DNA from: Botryobacter ruber
GTDB lineage: Bacteria; Bacteroidota; Bacteroidia; Cytophagales; Hymenobacteraceae
DNA length: 64,000 nucleotides
Direction: 5' to 3'
Assembly (NCBI RefSeq): GCF_003347595.2
Contig: NZ_QCZK02000022.1
Location: forward strand, 1 to 64,000
The notes beneath the pieces are model-generated. The model saw only the letters and a list, made by a program, of their open reading frames with translations, was not told the origin of the DNA and did no database searches. The stretch's first letter is position 1; the number at the start of each line of letters is the position of its first letter. This document shows, piece by piece, positions 53,515 to 62,699 of the stretch. Position numbers and translations under genes: made by a program.

Positions 53515-55320
53515 ATGCTTAAACAAAAACAGTTTGCTGTTCTTTTCCTGATTGCCTTTCTTTTTTTCTGTAATGTGGCAGCTACCCTGGCTGCTGACTT
53601 ACAGTATTTTCTTTCCATGCCTGAGCCCCATACCCATTACTTTGAGGTGGAAATTGAGCTGTCGGGGGCAAAAAAGAAGCACATCGATTACAAAATGCCG
53701 GTCTGGGCGCCGGGCTCTTATCTTATCCGGGAGTTTGCCAAAAATGTAGAAAGTTTTGATGCGACCAACAAAGCCGGCGAAGCGCTCCGGGCAGAAAAAA
53801 TCAACAAGAACACCTGGCGCGTGTACAGCAACAAAAGCGAAACGGTGCGTGTGCGCTATAAGGTGTATGCCTACGAACTGAGTGTCCGTACCAGCTACCT
53901 CGATGCCTCGCATGGCTATGTAAACGGTACCAGCGTGTTTATGTATCCTGAGGGGTACCAGCACCTGAACGGAACCCTGGAGGTGAAGCCTTACAACGGC
54001 TGGAGCAAAATTTCTACCGGACTGAAAAGCACCGGCCGCTTTACCTACACCTTTCCCGATTATGATATCCTGGCCGATTCGCCACTGGAAATAGGAAACC
54101 ACGAAGTGCTGACTTTTATGGCGGCAGGTGTGCCCCATGAAGTAGCACTTTACGGGCAGGGCAACTTTGAACCCGAGCGCCTGCTTGCTGATATGAAGAA
54201 GGTGGTGGAAGAGGCGGTAAAGATCTTTGGCGAGTTGCCTGTTGACCGCTATGTTTTTATTGTACACAACCTGCTTCGGGGCGGGGGAGGCCTGGAGCAT
54301 TTAAATTCGACAACGCTGCAAACAACCTACAACAGCTACAACACCGAGCGTGGTTATTCGGGCTTTATGGGCTTGGTAGCCCACGAATACTTCCACCTCT
54401 GGAATGTGAAACGGCTGCGTCCGGAACCGCTGGGGCCATTTAACTACGATGCAGAAAATTATACGACGTTGCTGTGGTTTTCGGAAGGCTTCACCAGTTA
54501 CTACGACGACCTCATTACACGCTGGGCCGGCATCATTTCGCCGGAGCGGTACCTGGAAATAGTTGCCGGAAGTATACATGCCGTAGAAAATACGCCCGGT
54601 AACAAAGTGCAGTCGGTGAGCGAAGCCAGTTTCGATGCCTGGATCAAATATTACCGCCCGAATGAGAACTCCAAAAATTCGGAAGTTTCTTATTACACCA
54701 AAGGCAGCATCCTGGCTCAGTTGGTGAATATGGAAATTATGGCTGCCACGAAGGGCGAGAAGAGTTTAGACGATCTGATGCGCTACATGTATGACCGGTA
54801 CTATAAAAAACTGAACCGTGGCTTTACCGAAGAAGAGCTGAAGGAAGCGATTGAAAAGCTGGCCGGTAAAAAAATGGATGACTTTTTCCGCGACTACGTG
54901 CATGGTACCAAAACACCCGACTACAACCGCTATTTTGAAGCTGCCGGCTTGCGGCTGGTTAACCTGAACCAGAACAGCCTGAACATTGACTGGGGAGCCT
55001 CTACCGCCATGGCCGACGGGAAGATGATTGTACGAAGTGTGAACAGGGGCAGCGGCGCCTGGGAAGGAGGCCTTAACGTGAACGATGAAATTGTAGCAAT
55101 AGAAGGCAGGAGAGTAACCGGTGATATCGGGGACCATCTGGCCGGCAGCACCCTGGGCGAGAAAGTAGACGTGCTGGTAAGCCGCGAGGGTGTGCTGCAA
55201 ACCCTGCAAGTGCCCATTCTCCAGGATAAAAGCCTGCGCTATCGCTTCGAGCGCGTGCCAAACCCGACAAAGCTCCAGCAGAAAATCTATAAGAAATGGC
55301 TTCAAACCGAAAGCATGTAA
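53515..55320 (+). CDS. M61-family metallopeptidase with PDZ domain
   Basis: A 601-residue secreted protein. A signal peptide (FAVLFLIAFLFFCNVAATLAA) is followed by a beta-rich N-domain (residues about 28-200). The zinc-peptidase domain has H290-E291-x-x-H294 in VAHEYFHLWNVKRLRP and the downstream Glu in LWFSEGFTSYYDDL. A C-terminal PDZ-like domain (GSGAWEGGLNVNDEIVAIEGRRV) lies at about 505-575. M61 enzymes are glycyl aminopeptidases; the substrate here is unknown. Confidence 0.93.
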   Translation: MLKQKQFAVLFLIAFLFFCNVAATLAADLQYFLSMPEPHTHYFEVEIELSGAKKKHIDYKMPVWAPGSYLIREFAKNVESFDATNKAGEALRAEKINKNTWRVYSNKSETVRVRYKVYAYELSVRTSYLDASHGYVNGTSVFMYPEGYQHLNGTLEVKPYNGWSKISTGLKSTGRFTYTFPDYDILADSPLEIGNHEVLTFMAAGVPHEVALYGQGNFEPERLLADMKKVVEEAVKIFGELPVDRYVFIVHNLLRGGGGLEHLNSTTLQTTYNSYNTERGYSGFMGLVAHEYFHLWNVKRLRPEPLGPFNYDAENYTTLLWFSEGFTSYYDDLITRWAGIISPERYLEIVAGSIHAVENTPGNKVQSVSEASFDAWIKYYRPNENSKNSEVSYYTKGSILAQLVNMEIMAATKGEKSLDDLMRYMYDRYYKKLNRGFTEEELKEAIEKLAGKKMDDFFRDYVHGTKTPDYNRYFEAAGLRLVNLNQNSLNIDWGASTAMADGKMIVRSVNRGSGAWEGGLNVNDEIVAIEGRRVTGDIGDHLAGSTLGEKVDVLVSREGVLQTLQVPILQDKSLRYRFERVPNPTKLQQKIYKKWLQTESM

Positions 55321-55345
55321 GCAAGCGTAAGAGCTTGTGCTGAAA

Positions 55346-55419
55346 CAATGGTGGCAACGGCAGCAAACAAAAACGGGGTTTAATTTACCATTTTTGTTTT
55401 GCTGCCGTTGCCACCATTG
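55346..55419. terminator. REP-derived bidirectional terminator
   Basis: CAATGGTGGCAACGGCAGCA plus AACAAAAA (55346-55373) pairs with its inverse at 55391-55419 with one bulged base, a stem of about 28 bp. The arms contain A-runs and T-runs, so the hairpin carries a T-tract in either direction. It lies between the convergent M61 and gdhA genes and is a paired copy of the dispersed repeat. Confidence 0.82.
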
Positions 55420-55455
55420 CTTTACCTGCTGGTTAACAGGAGTTACTTTCTTCGA

Positions 55456-56880
55456 TCAAGGGAAAATGCCCAGCGCTTCGTAGCTCACCCCGATTTTTTC
55501 GATCGCAGTCAGAAAAGCAGCTGTCCGGAGATCGGGAATTTCTTTGATGTCCATCACATCGCGTATCTCGTGGTAGGCATTGATCATCGTATCTTCCAGC
55601 CCGGAGCGGACCAAACTGATCTCGTCGGACCCCTGAATCAGAAACGACTTTTGCTGTTGGGTCATTTTTTTACCGGTTGATGATTCGATAGCGGATACCA
55701 GTCGCCGGTTGTTGGCTTCTTCTGCACGTTTGCCAATCCGCCCGAACCGTACGTTCGACAGGTTTTTCAGCCATTCAAAATAAGAAACCGTAACACCACC
55801 CGCGTTCAGGTACAAATCGGGCAGGATGATAACTTTGTTCTGCAGCAGAATTTGTTCCGCGTTTCGGGTAATGGGACCGTTGGCACCCTCTGCTATTATT
55901 TTTGCCTTGATGCGCGGCGCATTTTCAGAGGTAATCTGGTTTTCCAGCGCAGCCGGTATCAGGATATCGCATTCCTCTTCGAGTAAGGCAAGCGAGTTCT
56001 CGAAATTTTTGGCGTTCTTAAAGTCCAGGATAGATCCTGTATCCACGCGGTGGTGAAAGGCTTCTTTTACATCGATGCCGTTCGGGTCGAAGATGCCACC
56101 TTCCCGCTCGGCTATCCCGGTAATAATGGCGCCATCCTGCTGGCAGAAAAGGGCGGCATGGTAGCCCACATTACCCAGGCCCTGCACAATTACGTGTTTG
56201 CCTTCCAGTCCTTTTCCTTCCAGGCCTTTGCCCTTGAGCAGTTCCGTATCGCAGAGGCACTCCCGGATGCCGTAGTAAACGCCAAGCCCGGTAGCTTCCG
56301 CCCGGCCTCTGATGCCGCCCTGGCCAACAGGTTTACCCGTTACACAGCCCAGGGCATTGGGCTCTCCGTATTTAAAAGCCTGGTACGTATCTGCAATCCA
56401 GGCCATTTCGCGGCTGCCGGTGCCGTAATCGGGGGCAGGCACATCCACGGTCGGGCCAATCAGGTTACGTTTGATCAGTTCGGTGGCAAATCGCCGGGTT
56501 ACCTGCTCCAGCGTTTTTTTAGAGCTGGTGCGCGGGTTTATTTTCACACCGCCTTTTGCCCCTCCAAACGGAACATCTACCACGGCACATTTAAAGGTCA
56601 TGAGCGTTGCCAGCGCTTTTACCTCATCCTCATCTACCTGTACGCTGTAGCGGATACCCCCCTTAGACGGGAGCTTGTGCTGGCTGTGCTGCACTCTTAT
56701 TCCTTCGTAAACTTCAATTTTGCCATCTATTTCCACCGGAAAAGAAACTTTGTACACACTGTTGCACGCTTTAATCTGTGCTAAAATTCCCGGGTCTAAT
56801 CTGGAAAAGCTGGCTGCATAATCGTAAAACTGGTGGACACTGTTTAAGAATTTTGTTCCTTCGTCCTGATGGTTTGCCAT
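55456..56880 (-). CDS. gdhA: Glutamate dehydrogenase family (Glu/Leu/Phe/Val dehydrogenase)
   Basis: A 474-residue enzyme. The N-domain has GGIRYSVQVDEDEVKALATLMTFKCAVVDVPFGGAKGG with the catalytic Lys, and VDVPAPDYGTGSREMAWI. The Rossmann half has VIVQGLGNVGYHAALF and a late PDLYLNAGGVTVSYFEWLKN. It interconverts glutamate and 2-oxoglutarate with ammonia. A tandem GKGLE-GKGLE-GK insert stands just before the Rossmann strand. ATG 56880 is used; the frame is open 41 codons further but unlike the family. Confidence 0.93.
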   Translation of the reverse strand: MANHQDEGTKFLNSVHQFYDYAASFSRLDPGILAQIKACNSVYKVSFPVEIDGKIEVYEGIRVQHSQHKLPSKGGIRYSVQVDEDEVKALATLMTFKCAVVDVPFGGAKGGVKINPRTSSKKTLEQVTRRFATELIKRNLIGPTVDVPAPDYGTGSREMAWIADTYQAFKYGEPNALGCVTGKPVGQGGIRGRAEATGLGVYYGIRECLCDTELLKGKGLEGKGLEGKHVIVQGLGNVGYHAALFCQQDGAIITGIAEREGGIFDPNGIDVKEAFHHRVDTGSILDFKNAKNFENSLALLEEECDILIPAALENQITSENAPRIKAKIIAEGANGPITRNAEQILLQNKVIILPDLYLNAGGVTVSYFEWLKNLSNVRFGRIGKRAEEANNRRLVSAIESSTGKKMTQQQKSFLIQGSDEISLVRSGLEDTMINAYHEIRDVMDIKEIPDLRTAAFLTAIEKIGVSYEALGIFP

Positions 56881-57078
56881 AAATGATAGGTTTCGTTTGA
56901 GTTTGCTGATTTTAGAACGGTTACAAAAAGCTTTTGTTTTGCTCCGGACACAAAAGTCCCGTTTACCTGGTTGCCTGGTTCCAGGTGAAGCTACTGCATA
57001 CATCTACTGTTTTTGAGCAGAATGGTTCCGGGGATACCACAGAGGTTAGTTCAAGGTCGGGCGTTTTTTTCTCAAAAA

Positions 57079-57117
57079 GCAGGAGCAGAGGCTATGGTGG
57101 CAGGGGCAGCAGAAAAA
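57079..57117 (+). repeat. Dispersed REP-like repeat, single copy
   Basis: GCAGGAGCAGAGGCTATGGT then GGCAGGGGCAGCAGAAAAA, one of the best copies. It begins 42 bp past the ruvC stop on its downstream side. Confidence 0.75.
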
Positions 57118-57120
57118 AAT

Positions 57121-57693
57121 TTATTTCCCGACCATCCGGTCAGGGTTTTCCGTCAGAAAACTCTTCCACGATTTGGCGCCCGACTTGGCGTTGTTGCCTT
57201 TCTGGTAGTGGTGGCAGAGCGCTACGGCTAAGGCATCGGTGGCATCGTAGAGTTTGGGCGCCGGCTCTATCTTCAGGATCTGGGTCAGCATGCTGGCTAC
57301 CTGCTCTTTAGAGGCATTCCCGTTTCCGGTTACCGACTGCTTTACCTTTTTGGGCGCATACTCCACATAGGGGATGTCGCGCGAAAGGGCGGCGGCAATG
57401 GCTACTCCCTGCGCCCGCCCCAGTTTCAGCATAGACTGCACGTTGGTTCCGTAAAAAGGCGATTCGATGGCTAGTTCGTCGGGCAGGTACTCGGTGATGA
57501 GCTGCATCGTCCGGTCAAATATTTTCTTTAACTTGACGGCATGATTGGCATAGCTTTTCAGGTGAATAACGCCGTACTGAATAACTTTTACTTTGGAACC
57601 GGTCACTTCGATCAGTCCATAGCCCATCACATTCGTACCGGGGTCTATGCCTAAAATAAGCTTGTTGGAAATAAGGGCGGGGGTGGAAATCAT
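57121..57693 (-). CDS. ruvC: Holliday junction resolvase RuvC
   Basis: A 190-residue protein with all four acidic catalytic positions in their motifs: LILGIDPGTNVMGYG (first Asp), LAIESPFYGTNVQSMLKLGRAQG (Glu), and KLYDATDALAVALCHHY (two Asp). It cuts Holliday junctions made in recombination. ATG 57693 is chosen; two upstream ATGs would place the start past the -7 box and overlap the divergent gene. Confidence 0.96.
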   Translation of the reverse strand: MISTPALISNKLILGIDPGTNVMGYGLIEVTGSKVKVIQYGVIHLKSYANHAVKLKKIFDRTMQLITEYLPDELAIESPFYGTNVQSMLKLGRAQGVAIAAALSRDIPYVEYAPKKVKQSVTGNGNASKEQVASMLTQILKIEPAPKLYDATDALAVALCHHYQKGNNAKSGAKSWKSFLTENPDRMVGK

Positions 57694-57699
57694 AGCCTG

Positions 57700-57707
57700 C
57701 AAATTTA
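57700..57707 (-). promoter_or_regulatory. -7 box (TAaaTTTG) for ruvC
   Basis: On the minus strand TAAATTTG ends 7 nt before the chosen ruvC ATG. The transcript would be leaderless or nearly so. It lies in the 22-bp gap to the divergent membrane-protein gene. Confidence 0.45.
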
Positions 57708-57715
57708 GACAATTA

Positions 57716-58705
57716 ATGAACATTGTTTCAAAGAGAAGGTTCCTTTTATATCTGGGCAAGGCGCTGGTGGTGCTCCTTACGTTGCATTTTCTGTACCAGA
57801 CGGTCTTTACCGCTCCCGATACCTTCCTGACCTGGCGCCTGATTCTGCAGCACGCTCTGCAAAGCCCGCTGCGCTTCCTGGTGGTGCTTACAGCGCTCCT
57901 GATTCCGGTAAACTGGGGCTTTGAGGCGCGTAAATGGCAGCTGCTGGGCAGAAAAATAGAGCCTTTATCGTTCTGGCGGGCTTACCGCGCCGTGATGGTG
58001 GGGCTGACGCTGGGTTTTATCACACCCAACCGCCTCGGTGATTATGCCGGCCGGCTGCTGGAGCTGCGGAGCCGGCAGCGCCTGGATGCCATCGGGGCTA
58101 TTTTCATTGGCCGCTTCTGCCAGCTGGTGGCAACGGTGGTGATAGGCACATTCGGACTGCTGTATTTTTTATCGCGTTTTTACTGGCATGACTACCCGGG
58201 CGTTTGCCTGAGCTTAACCTTTCTGTTGCTGTTACTGAACATTGCCATTTTGCTGCTGATGTACAATGCACGGGCGCTGGTAGCACTGGTGGCAGCGGTT
58301 GGTCCGCTGCGGAAGCTGGTGCGGTATGTAGCCGTGATGCGCAGCTACTCTTCGGCTGAAATTACGCGCCTGCTGTGGCTCTCGCTGTGGCGCTACCTGG
58401 TGTTCCTGTTCCAGTTTGTGCTGCTGTTAAAGCTGTTCCGCGTGGAGCTGTCGGCGGTGGAGTACCTGAGTGGTGTGTCGGGTGCTTTTTTCCTGAAGTC
58501 GGTAGTGCCTTCTGTTACCATCCTCTCTGACCTGGGGGTGCGTGAGCTTTCGTCGATGTACCTCTTCGGGCTGCTGGGGCAGGAGCGCTTGCAGGTGCTG
58601 AGTGCGAGCCTGAGCCTCTGGCTGCTCAACATTGCCGTGCCCAGCGCGCTGGGAATTATTTTCGTGCTGCGGCTGCGGTTCTTCCGGAAAGGGGGCGAAG
58701 CTTGA
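57716..58705 (+). CDS. Flippase-like lysylphosphatidylglycerol synthase TM family protein
   Basis: A 329-residue polytopic protein. Motifs of the UPF0104/AglD-type membrane domain are visible: LLIPVNWGFEARKWQLLG, RAYRAVMVGLTLGFITPNRLGDYAGR and LKSVVPSVTILSDLGVRELSSMYLFG. Such proteins are linked to lipid flipping or polyprenyl-sugar transport. ATG 57716 is chosen because the upstream start at 57647 would run through ruvC. It overlaps the GT2 gene by 4 bp, so the two likely work together on an envelope glycan. Confidence 0.8.
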   Translation: MNIVSKRRFLLYLGKALVVLLTLHFLYQTVFTAPDTFLTWRLILQHALQSPLRFLVVLTALLIPVNWGFEARKWQLLGRKIEPLSFWRAYRAVMVGLTLGFITPNRLGDYAGRLLELRSRQRLDAIGAIFIGRFCQLVATVVIGTFGLLYFLSRFYWHDYPGVCLSLTFLLLLLNIAILLLMYNARALVALVAAVGPLRKLVRYVAVMRSYSSAEITRLLWLSLWRYLVFLFQFVLLLKLFRVELSAVEYLSGVSGAFFLKSVVPSVTILSDLGVRELSSMYLFGLLGQERLQVLSASLSLWLLNIAVPSALGIIFVLRLRFFRKGGEA

Positions 58706-59835
58706 TTCTACTGCTCCTGCTTTCGTTGCTGGCGTACGGCTACATCATTCTGCAGCGCTGGGTCGCCTGGCGCAACATGCCGGATGTTGTCCTTCCACCG
58801 GCATACGAGCCCCGTACCTTGCTGTCCGTTATCATCCCGGTGCGCAACGAAGGCGCACATATCAGCCACCTTCTTCACGATCTGGAACAGCAACAGTACC
58901 CGCACCACCTGTTCGAGGTGCTGGTGGTAGACGATCATTCCGACGACACCACAACTGCCCAGGTAGAGGATTTTATCGAAAACAGCCCGCTGCAGCTGCG
59001 CCTGGTCAGGCTGTCGGCGTACCAGGGACTGATGCAGAAAAAGGCTGCCGTGAAAAAAGGGGTGGAGCTGGCAAAAGGAGAGCTGTTGGTGCTGACCGAT
59101 GGCGACTGCCGTGTGCAGCCCGAATGGCTGGCGCTGTACGATTACCTGTATGTTTCCCAAAAGCCCCTGTTCATCAGTGGTCCTGTCTGTTTCGATCATA
59201 CCGAAACACTTTTCGAGCGCATGCAGCTGGTGGAATTTGCTTCGCTTATCGGGATTGGCGCAGCCTCTATCGGGCTGGGAAAGCCGAACATGTGCAACGG
59301 CGCCAACCTCGCCTACACCCGCCAGGCATTTGAAGCGGTAGGAGGTTTTGCCGGGAACGAGGGCATTGCTTCGGGCGACGATGAGTTCCTGCTGCACAAA
59401 ATCAACCGCCGGTTCCCGGGCAGGATTGCCTTCCTGAAAAACGAAAAAGCTGCGGTTTATACTTCAGCCCGCAAAACGGTCGTTAGTTTTCTGGCGCAGC
59501 GGGTGCGGTGGGCCAGCAAATGGAAAGCATACCAGGAGTGGCATGTAAAACTGGTGGCGCTAAGCGTTTTTACGGTTAATCTGTTATTACTACTGATTAT
59601 TCCTATGGGGCTGACCGGCAAAATACCGTTTTACATATTTCTGGGGGCTTATTTTATTAAATTTGGGATAGATTTTATATTTTTAGAGCGTATACTCCTT
59701 TTTTTTGGGAAACGAAAGTACCTTTTTTACATGCTTCCGCTGCAGCTGGTGTATGTACCCTATGTGCTGATTACCGGCATAACAGGCCTGTTTGGCCGCT
59801 ATAGCTGGAAAGGACGAAAAATCCGGAACCTATGA
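58702..59835 (+). CDS. Family 2 glycosyltransferase, membrane-anchored
   Basis: A 377-residue protein with an N-terminal membrane helix, the GT-A core (LLSVIIPVRNEGAHISHLLHDLEQQ; LVVDDHSDD; LTDGDCRVQP with the DxD-like site) and a C-terminal QRVRWASKW (QxxRW) motif, as in processive GT2 enzymes. Three C-terminal helices follow. It starts with TTG in a TTGA overlap with the flippase gene and ends in an ATGA overlap with the next gene. The sugar donor is unknown. Confidence 0.88.
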   Translation: MILLLLLSLLAYGYIILQRWVAWRNMPDVVLPPAYEPRTLLSVIIPVRNEGAHISHLLHDLEQQQYPHHLFEVLVVDDHSDDTTTAQVEDFIENSPLQLRLVRLSAYQGLMQKKAAVKKGVELAKGELLVLTDGDCRVQPEWLALYDYLYVSQKPLFISGPVCFDHTETLFERMQLVEFASLIGIGAASIGLGKPNMCNGANLAYTRQAFEAVGGFAGNEGIASGDDEFLLHKINRRFPGRIAFLKNEKAAVYTSARKTVVSFLAQRVRWASKWKAYQEWHVKLVALSVFTVNLLLLLIIPMGLTGKIPFYIFLGAYFIKFGIDFIFLERILLFFGKRKYLFYMLPLQLVYVPYVLITGITGLFGRYSWKGRKIRNL

Positions 59836-60089
59836 CTGAAAACGAATTTGATATACTGGACGAGCTGTATTTTGTAACCTCCTACCGCGACCTCCGCTCC
59901 ACTTTGTCCATGGATGATGAGGAACTTTGCGCGGCCCTGTCGGGGTTGCTGGCGAAAGGCTACATCAAGATTCTGTATCCCGATCCGGATACAGAACACG
60001 AATACAATTCGGCCGAATTCAGTATGAACTGCAGGGATTACTTTTTTCTGGCAACAAAGGCAGGTCTGGTGGTTCATAACTCCGTCTGA
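59832..60089 (+). CDS. Small acidic protein of unknown function
   Basis: An 85-residue soluble protein (MTENEFDILDELYFVTSYRD, LSMDDEELCAALSGLLAKGYIKILYPDPDTEHEY) whose N-terminal half may be a winged-helix-like fold. It overlaps the GT2 stop by 4 bp (ATGA) and the permease start by 1 bp, so it is translated within the same operon. It may be a cytoplasmic partner of either neighbour. Not recognised by name. Confidence 0.65.
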   Translation: MTENEFDILDELYFVTSYRDLRSTLSMDDEELCAALSGLLAKGYIKILYPDPDTEHEYNSAEFSMNCRDYFFLATKAGLVVHNSV

Positions 60090-61270
60090 TGGCAGTACTG
60101 GCAAAGAATCCTGTGCCGTCCAGGCCACCTTCTTACTACATCAGGCAACGTTTACTGCAGAATAAGCCTGCCATGGTTGGGTTGCTGCTTATCCTGCTGT
60201 CGGTGCTGGTGGCGCTGGGAGGGTATGCGCTGATGCCTGACAGTACCCCCAATGCCAACAACGGACTGGTGCAGTTCCAGAAGAAACCGCCCGGCTTTTC
60301 GGCGCAGGTGCTCCGTATACCACGTCCGGTAGAAGCGACTGCCGATGTGAACTTCCTGGAGTTTGTGCTTTCCGGAAAACCGGCCGCCTACGCAGAACTG
60401 CCCATCGAAAGTTACCGGTTTACGCGCGACAGCCTGTATGTGCAGCCCCTGCGCAGCAACAATGCCCTGGCCGACCAGGTGCGCGGGTTTTCGCTGCAGG
60501 AAGTGGTGGCAGAGCCGGGGCAGTACCGCACCCGCGGGCATCTGGTACAGACGATAGAAGAGGAGCAGATCGTGGCGCGCACCTTCTGGCTTGGAACCGA
60601 CAAGGCCGGGCGCGATGTACTGAGCAGGCTGATCCTGGGTACCCGCATCTCGCTGGGAATCGGGTTTGTGGCGGTGCTCATATCGCTGGTAGTAGGAATA
60701 ACCGTCGGGGCGCTGGGTGGTTACTTCGGGGGCTGGGTGGATAAGCTGATGCTGTTCCTGATGACGGTGGTGTGGTCGGTGCCCAGTATTATGCTGGTGA
60801 TCGCCATCAGCCTGGCGCTCGACAGCAAAGGCGTTTGGGTAGCTTTTGTAGCAGTGGGCCTTACCATGTGGGTGGAAGTGGCCCGTGTGGTGCGGGGGCA
60901 GATACTGGGCCTGAAGGAGAAAACGTACATTGAAGCTGCCCGCGTGCTGGGTATAGCGCAACATAGTATCATTTTAAAGCACCTGTTGCCCAATATGATC
61001 GGGCCTTTGATTGTTATCGCCACAGCCAACTTTGCCGCTGCCATTTTAGTAGAAGCCGGTCTTAGTTTTTTAGGCCTGGGTGTGCAGCCGCCGGCACCCT
61101 CGTGGGGGATGATGGTAAACGAAGGTTTTCAGCTGATTGGTGCCAGGGCTGGTCTTTTTTTAGTACTTTTACCAAGTATTTGCATTAGCTTGCTCGTACT
61201 TGCCTTTAACCTGCTGGGTAACGGCTTGCGCGATGCTTACGATCCTAAAATACCAATTTCGAATGCCTGA
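60089..61270 (+). CDS. ABC transporter permease, OppC/DppC-like
   Basis: A 393-residue permease. A first helix (MVGLLLILLSVLVALGGYALM) is followed by an unusually large periplasmic insert (about residues 50-170). The MetI-type core has FWLGTDKAGRDVLSRLILGTRISLGIGFVAVL, the EAA loop (EAARVLGIAQHSIILKHLLPNMIGPLIV) and GLSFLGLGVQPPAPSWGMMVNEG. It would be half of a peptide or nickel importer, but no ATPase, binding protein or second permease is adjacent. Confidence 0.9.
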   Translation: MAVLAKNPVPSRPPSYYIRQRLLQNKPAMVGLLLILLSVLVALGGYALMPDSTPNANNGLVQFQKKPPGFSAQVLRIPRPVEATADVNFLEFVLSGKPAAYAELPIESYRFTRDSLYVQPLRSNNALADQVRGFSLQEVVAEPGQYRTRGHLVQTIEEEQIVARTFWLGTDKAGRDVLSRLILGTRISLGIGFVAVLISLVVGITVGALGGYFGGWVDKLMLFLMTVVWSVPSIMLVIAISLALDSKGVWVAFVAVGLTMWVEVARVVRGQILGLKEKTYIEAARVLGIAQHSIILKHLLPNMIGPLIVIATANFAAAILVEAGLSFLGLGVQPPAPSWGMMVNEGFQLIGARAGLFLVLLPSICISLLVLAFNLLGNGLRDAYDPKIPISNA

Positions 61271-62486
61271 AATCGTCGTACCAACTGTACAGCAGGAACT
61301 TAATCTGAAGAAACTGGAGCTCTCGGCTTTGCTGGAGATCACCCAGGCGATTAATGAGAACCTGCCCGATAGTGCTCTTTATAAAATTTACCGTTTTACG
61401 CTGCTGGCACAACTGCAGATAAAGCGGCTGGTGCTGTTTGTGCACGACGAAGTATGGTCCTGTAAAGTTTGCTTTGGTACCGATGAGGAATTCAGCAGGT
61501 GTGAACTACCCGAAGAAATTCTGTCACTCACGGAAATTACCTACACCTCCAAGCTGCAGGTGCCCCGCAGGTGGCGTGCGTTCGAAAACGTTATTCCGAT
61601 TATGCACAACGGCAAAGTGCTGGCTTTCGTGCTGATCGGTAAAGTGCAGCCGTACTACACCAACCTGGAGGCGCTTAATTTCGTGCAGACGGTCAGTAAC
61701 ATTATGCTGGTGGCTATCCAGAATCACAAGATGGCAAAACAGCGGCTGGCACAGGAATCGATTCGGCGTGAGATTGAAATTGCCCGCGAAGTGCAGAGCA
61801 TGCTTTTCCCGAAGTCGCTGCCAAACGACAAAGATGTTACGATTCATGCAAGTTACATTCCGCATTCTTCCATCGGGGGCGACTATTACGATTTTGTAGA
61901 AATTGACCAGGACCAGTTCCTGTTCTGTGTGGCCGATGTATCGGGGAAAGGGGTGCCGGCATCGCTGCTGATGTCTAACTTCCAGGCCGGGTTGCGTACC
62001 ATCCTGCGGCAGACGTCCGACCTGAACACCGTGGTTGCCGAACTGAATAATCTGATCTACCGGAATGCGATTGCCGAGAAATTCATCACGGCATTCCTGG
62101 CTGTTTATAACCGTAAAACCCGAGAGCTTTGCTACGTTAATGCAGGACATAATTCCCCGATTCTGCTCTACAGGAGTAACGAGCACCGCCTGCTCACCGA
62201 AGGGTGCACCATGCTGGGTGTTTTTGATGTGCTGCCCTTTATGTCGGTTACCCGGATACAGGTACCTGAACACTCGGTGCTGCTCTGTTATACCGATGGC
62301 CTGACGGAAGTGTTTGACGCCGAAGAAGCCGAATATGGCATTGAAGGCACCATCAAGTTTATGCAGAAACACCGCTTCGTCAGCTCCCGCACCTTACACA
62401 TGCAGCTGCTCAGCGAAATAAACCTCTACAACGAAGAAGCCACTTTTAGTGATGATATTACGTTGTTGTCGTGTCGGTTTAAATGA
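61263..62486 (+). CDS. GAF-SpoIIE (PP2C) serine phosphatase
   Basis: A 407-residue protein. An N-terminal GAF-like sensor (LEITQAINENLPDSALYKIYRFTLLAQLQIKRLVLFV) precedes a SpoIIE/RsbU-type PP2C domain: IAREVQSMLFPKSLP, GGDYYDFVEI (metal Asp), FCVADVSGKGVPASLLMSNFQ, NAGHNSPIL and CYTDGLTEVFDAEEAEYG. It likely dephosphorylates an anti-sigma-factor antagonist. ATG 61263 overlaps the permease end by 8 bp. The true start is not upstream at 61200, as that would extend into the permease. Confidence 0.88.
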   Translation: MPEIVVPTVQQELNLKKLELSALLEITQAINENLPDSALYKIYRFTLLAQLQIKRLVLFVHDEVWSCKVCFGTDEEFSRCELPEEILSLTEITYTSKLQVPRRWRAFENVIPIMHNGKVLAFVLIGKVQPYYTNLEALNFVQTVSNIMLVAIQNHKMAKQRLAQESIRREIEIAREVQSMLFPKSLPNDKDVTIHASYIPHSSIGGDYYDFVEIDQDQFLFCVADVSGKGVPASLLMSNFQAGLRTILRQTSDLNTVVAELNNLIYRNAIAEKFITAFLAVYNRKTRELCYVNAGHNSPILLYRSNEHRLLTEGCTMLGVFDVLPFMSVTRIQVPEHSVLLCYTDGLTEVFDAEEAEYGIEGTIKFMQKHRFVSSRTLHMQLLSEINLYNEEATFSDDITLLSCRFK

Positions 62487-62487
62487 T

Positions 62488-62545
62488 TTTAATGTGCTAA
62501 TTTTTTATGTGCCAATAAGTTAATGTGGGAATGGAGGAATGGTAA
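62488..62545. repeat. TTAATGTGCTAAT repeat tract
   Basis: AATGTGCTAATTTTTTATGT, then GCCAATAAGTTAATGTGG: two or three diverged copies of a T(T)AATGTGC unit, just past the SpoIIE-gene stop. The inverted form of the unit occurs at 62761-62803. Confidence 0.6.
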
Positions 62546-62699
62546 TTTGTATCATTGTAAAATAACATGGAATCGAAAAAAGCTTCTTTCTTTTGTTGCA
62601 TGCATTCCTGCTGTTTTCCCACAAGATCCTTTACAGGAAGACAAAAATGGAGTGGCGAATAAGGAAGCACCTAAATCTTCTTTGGTATGATCAAAAGAG

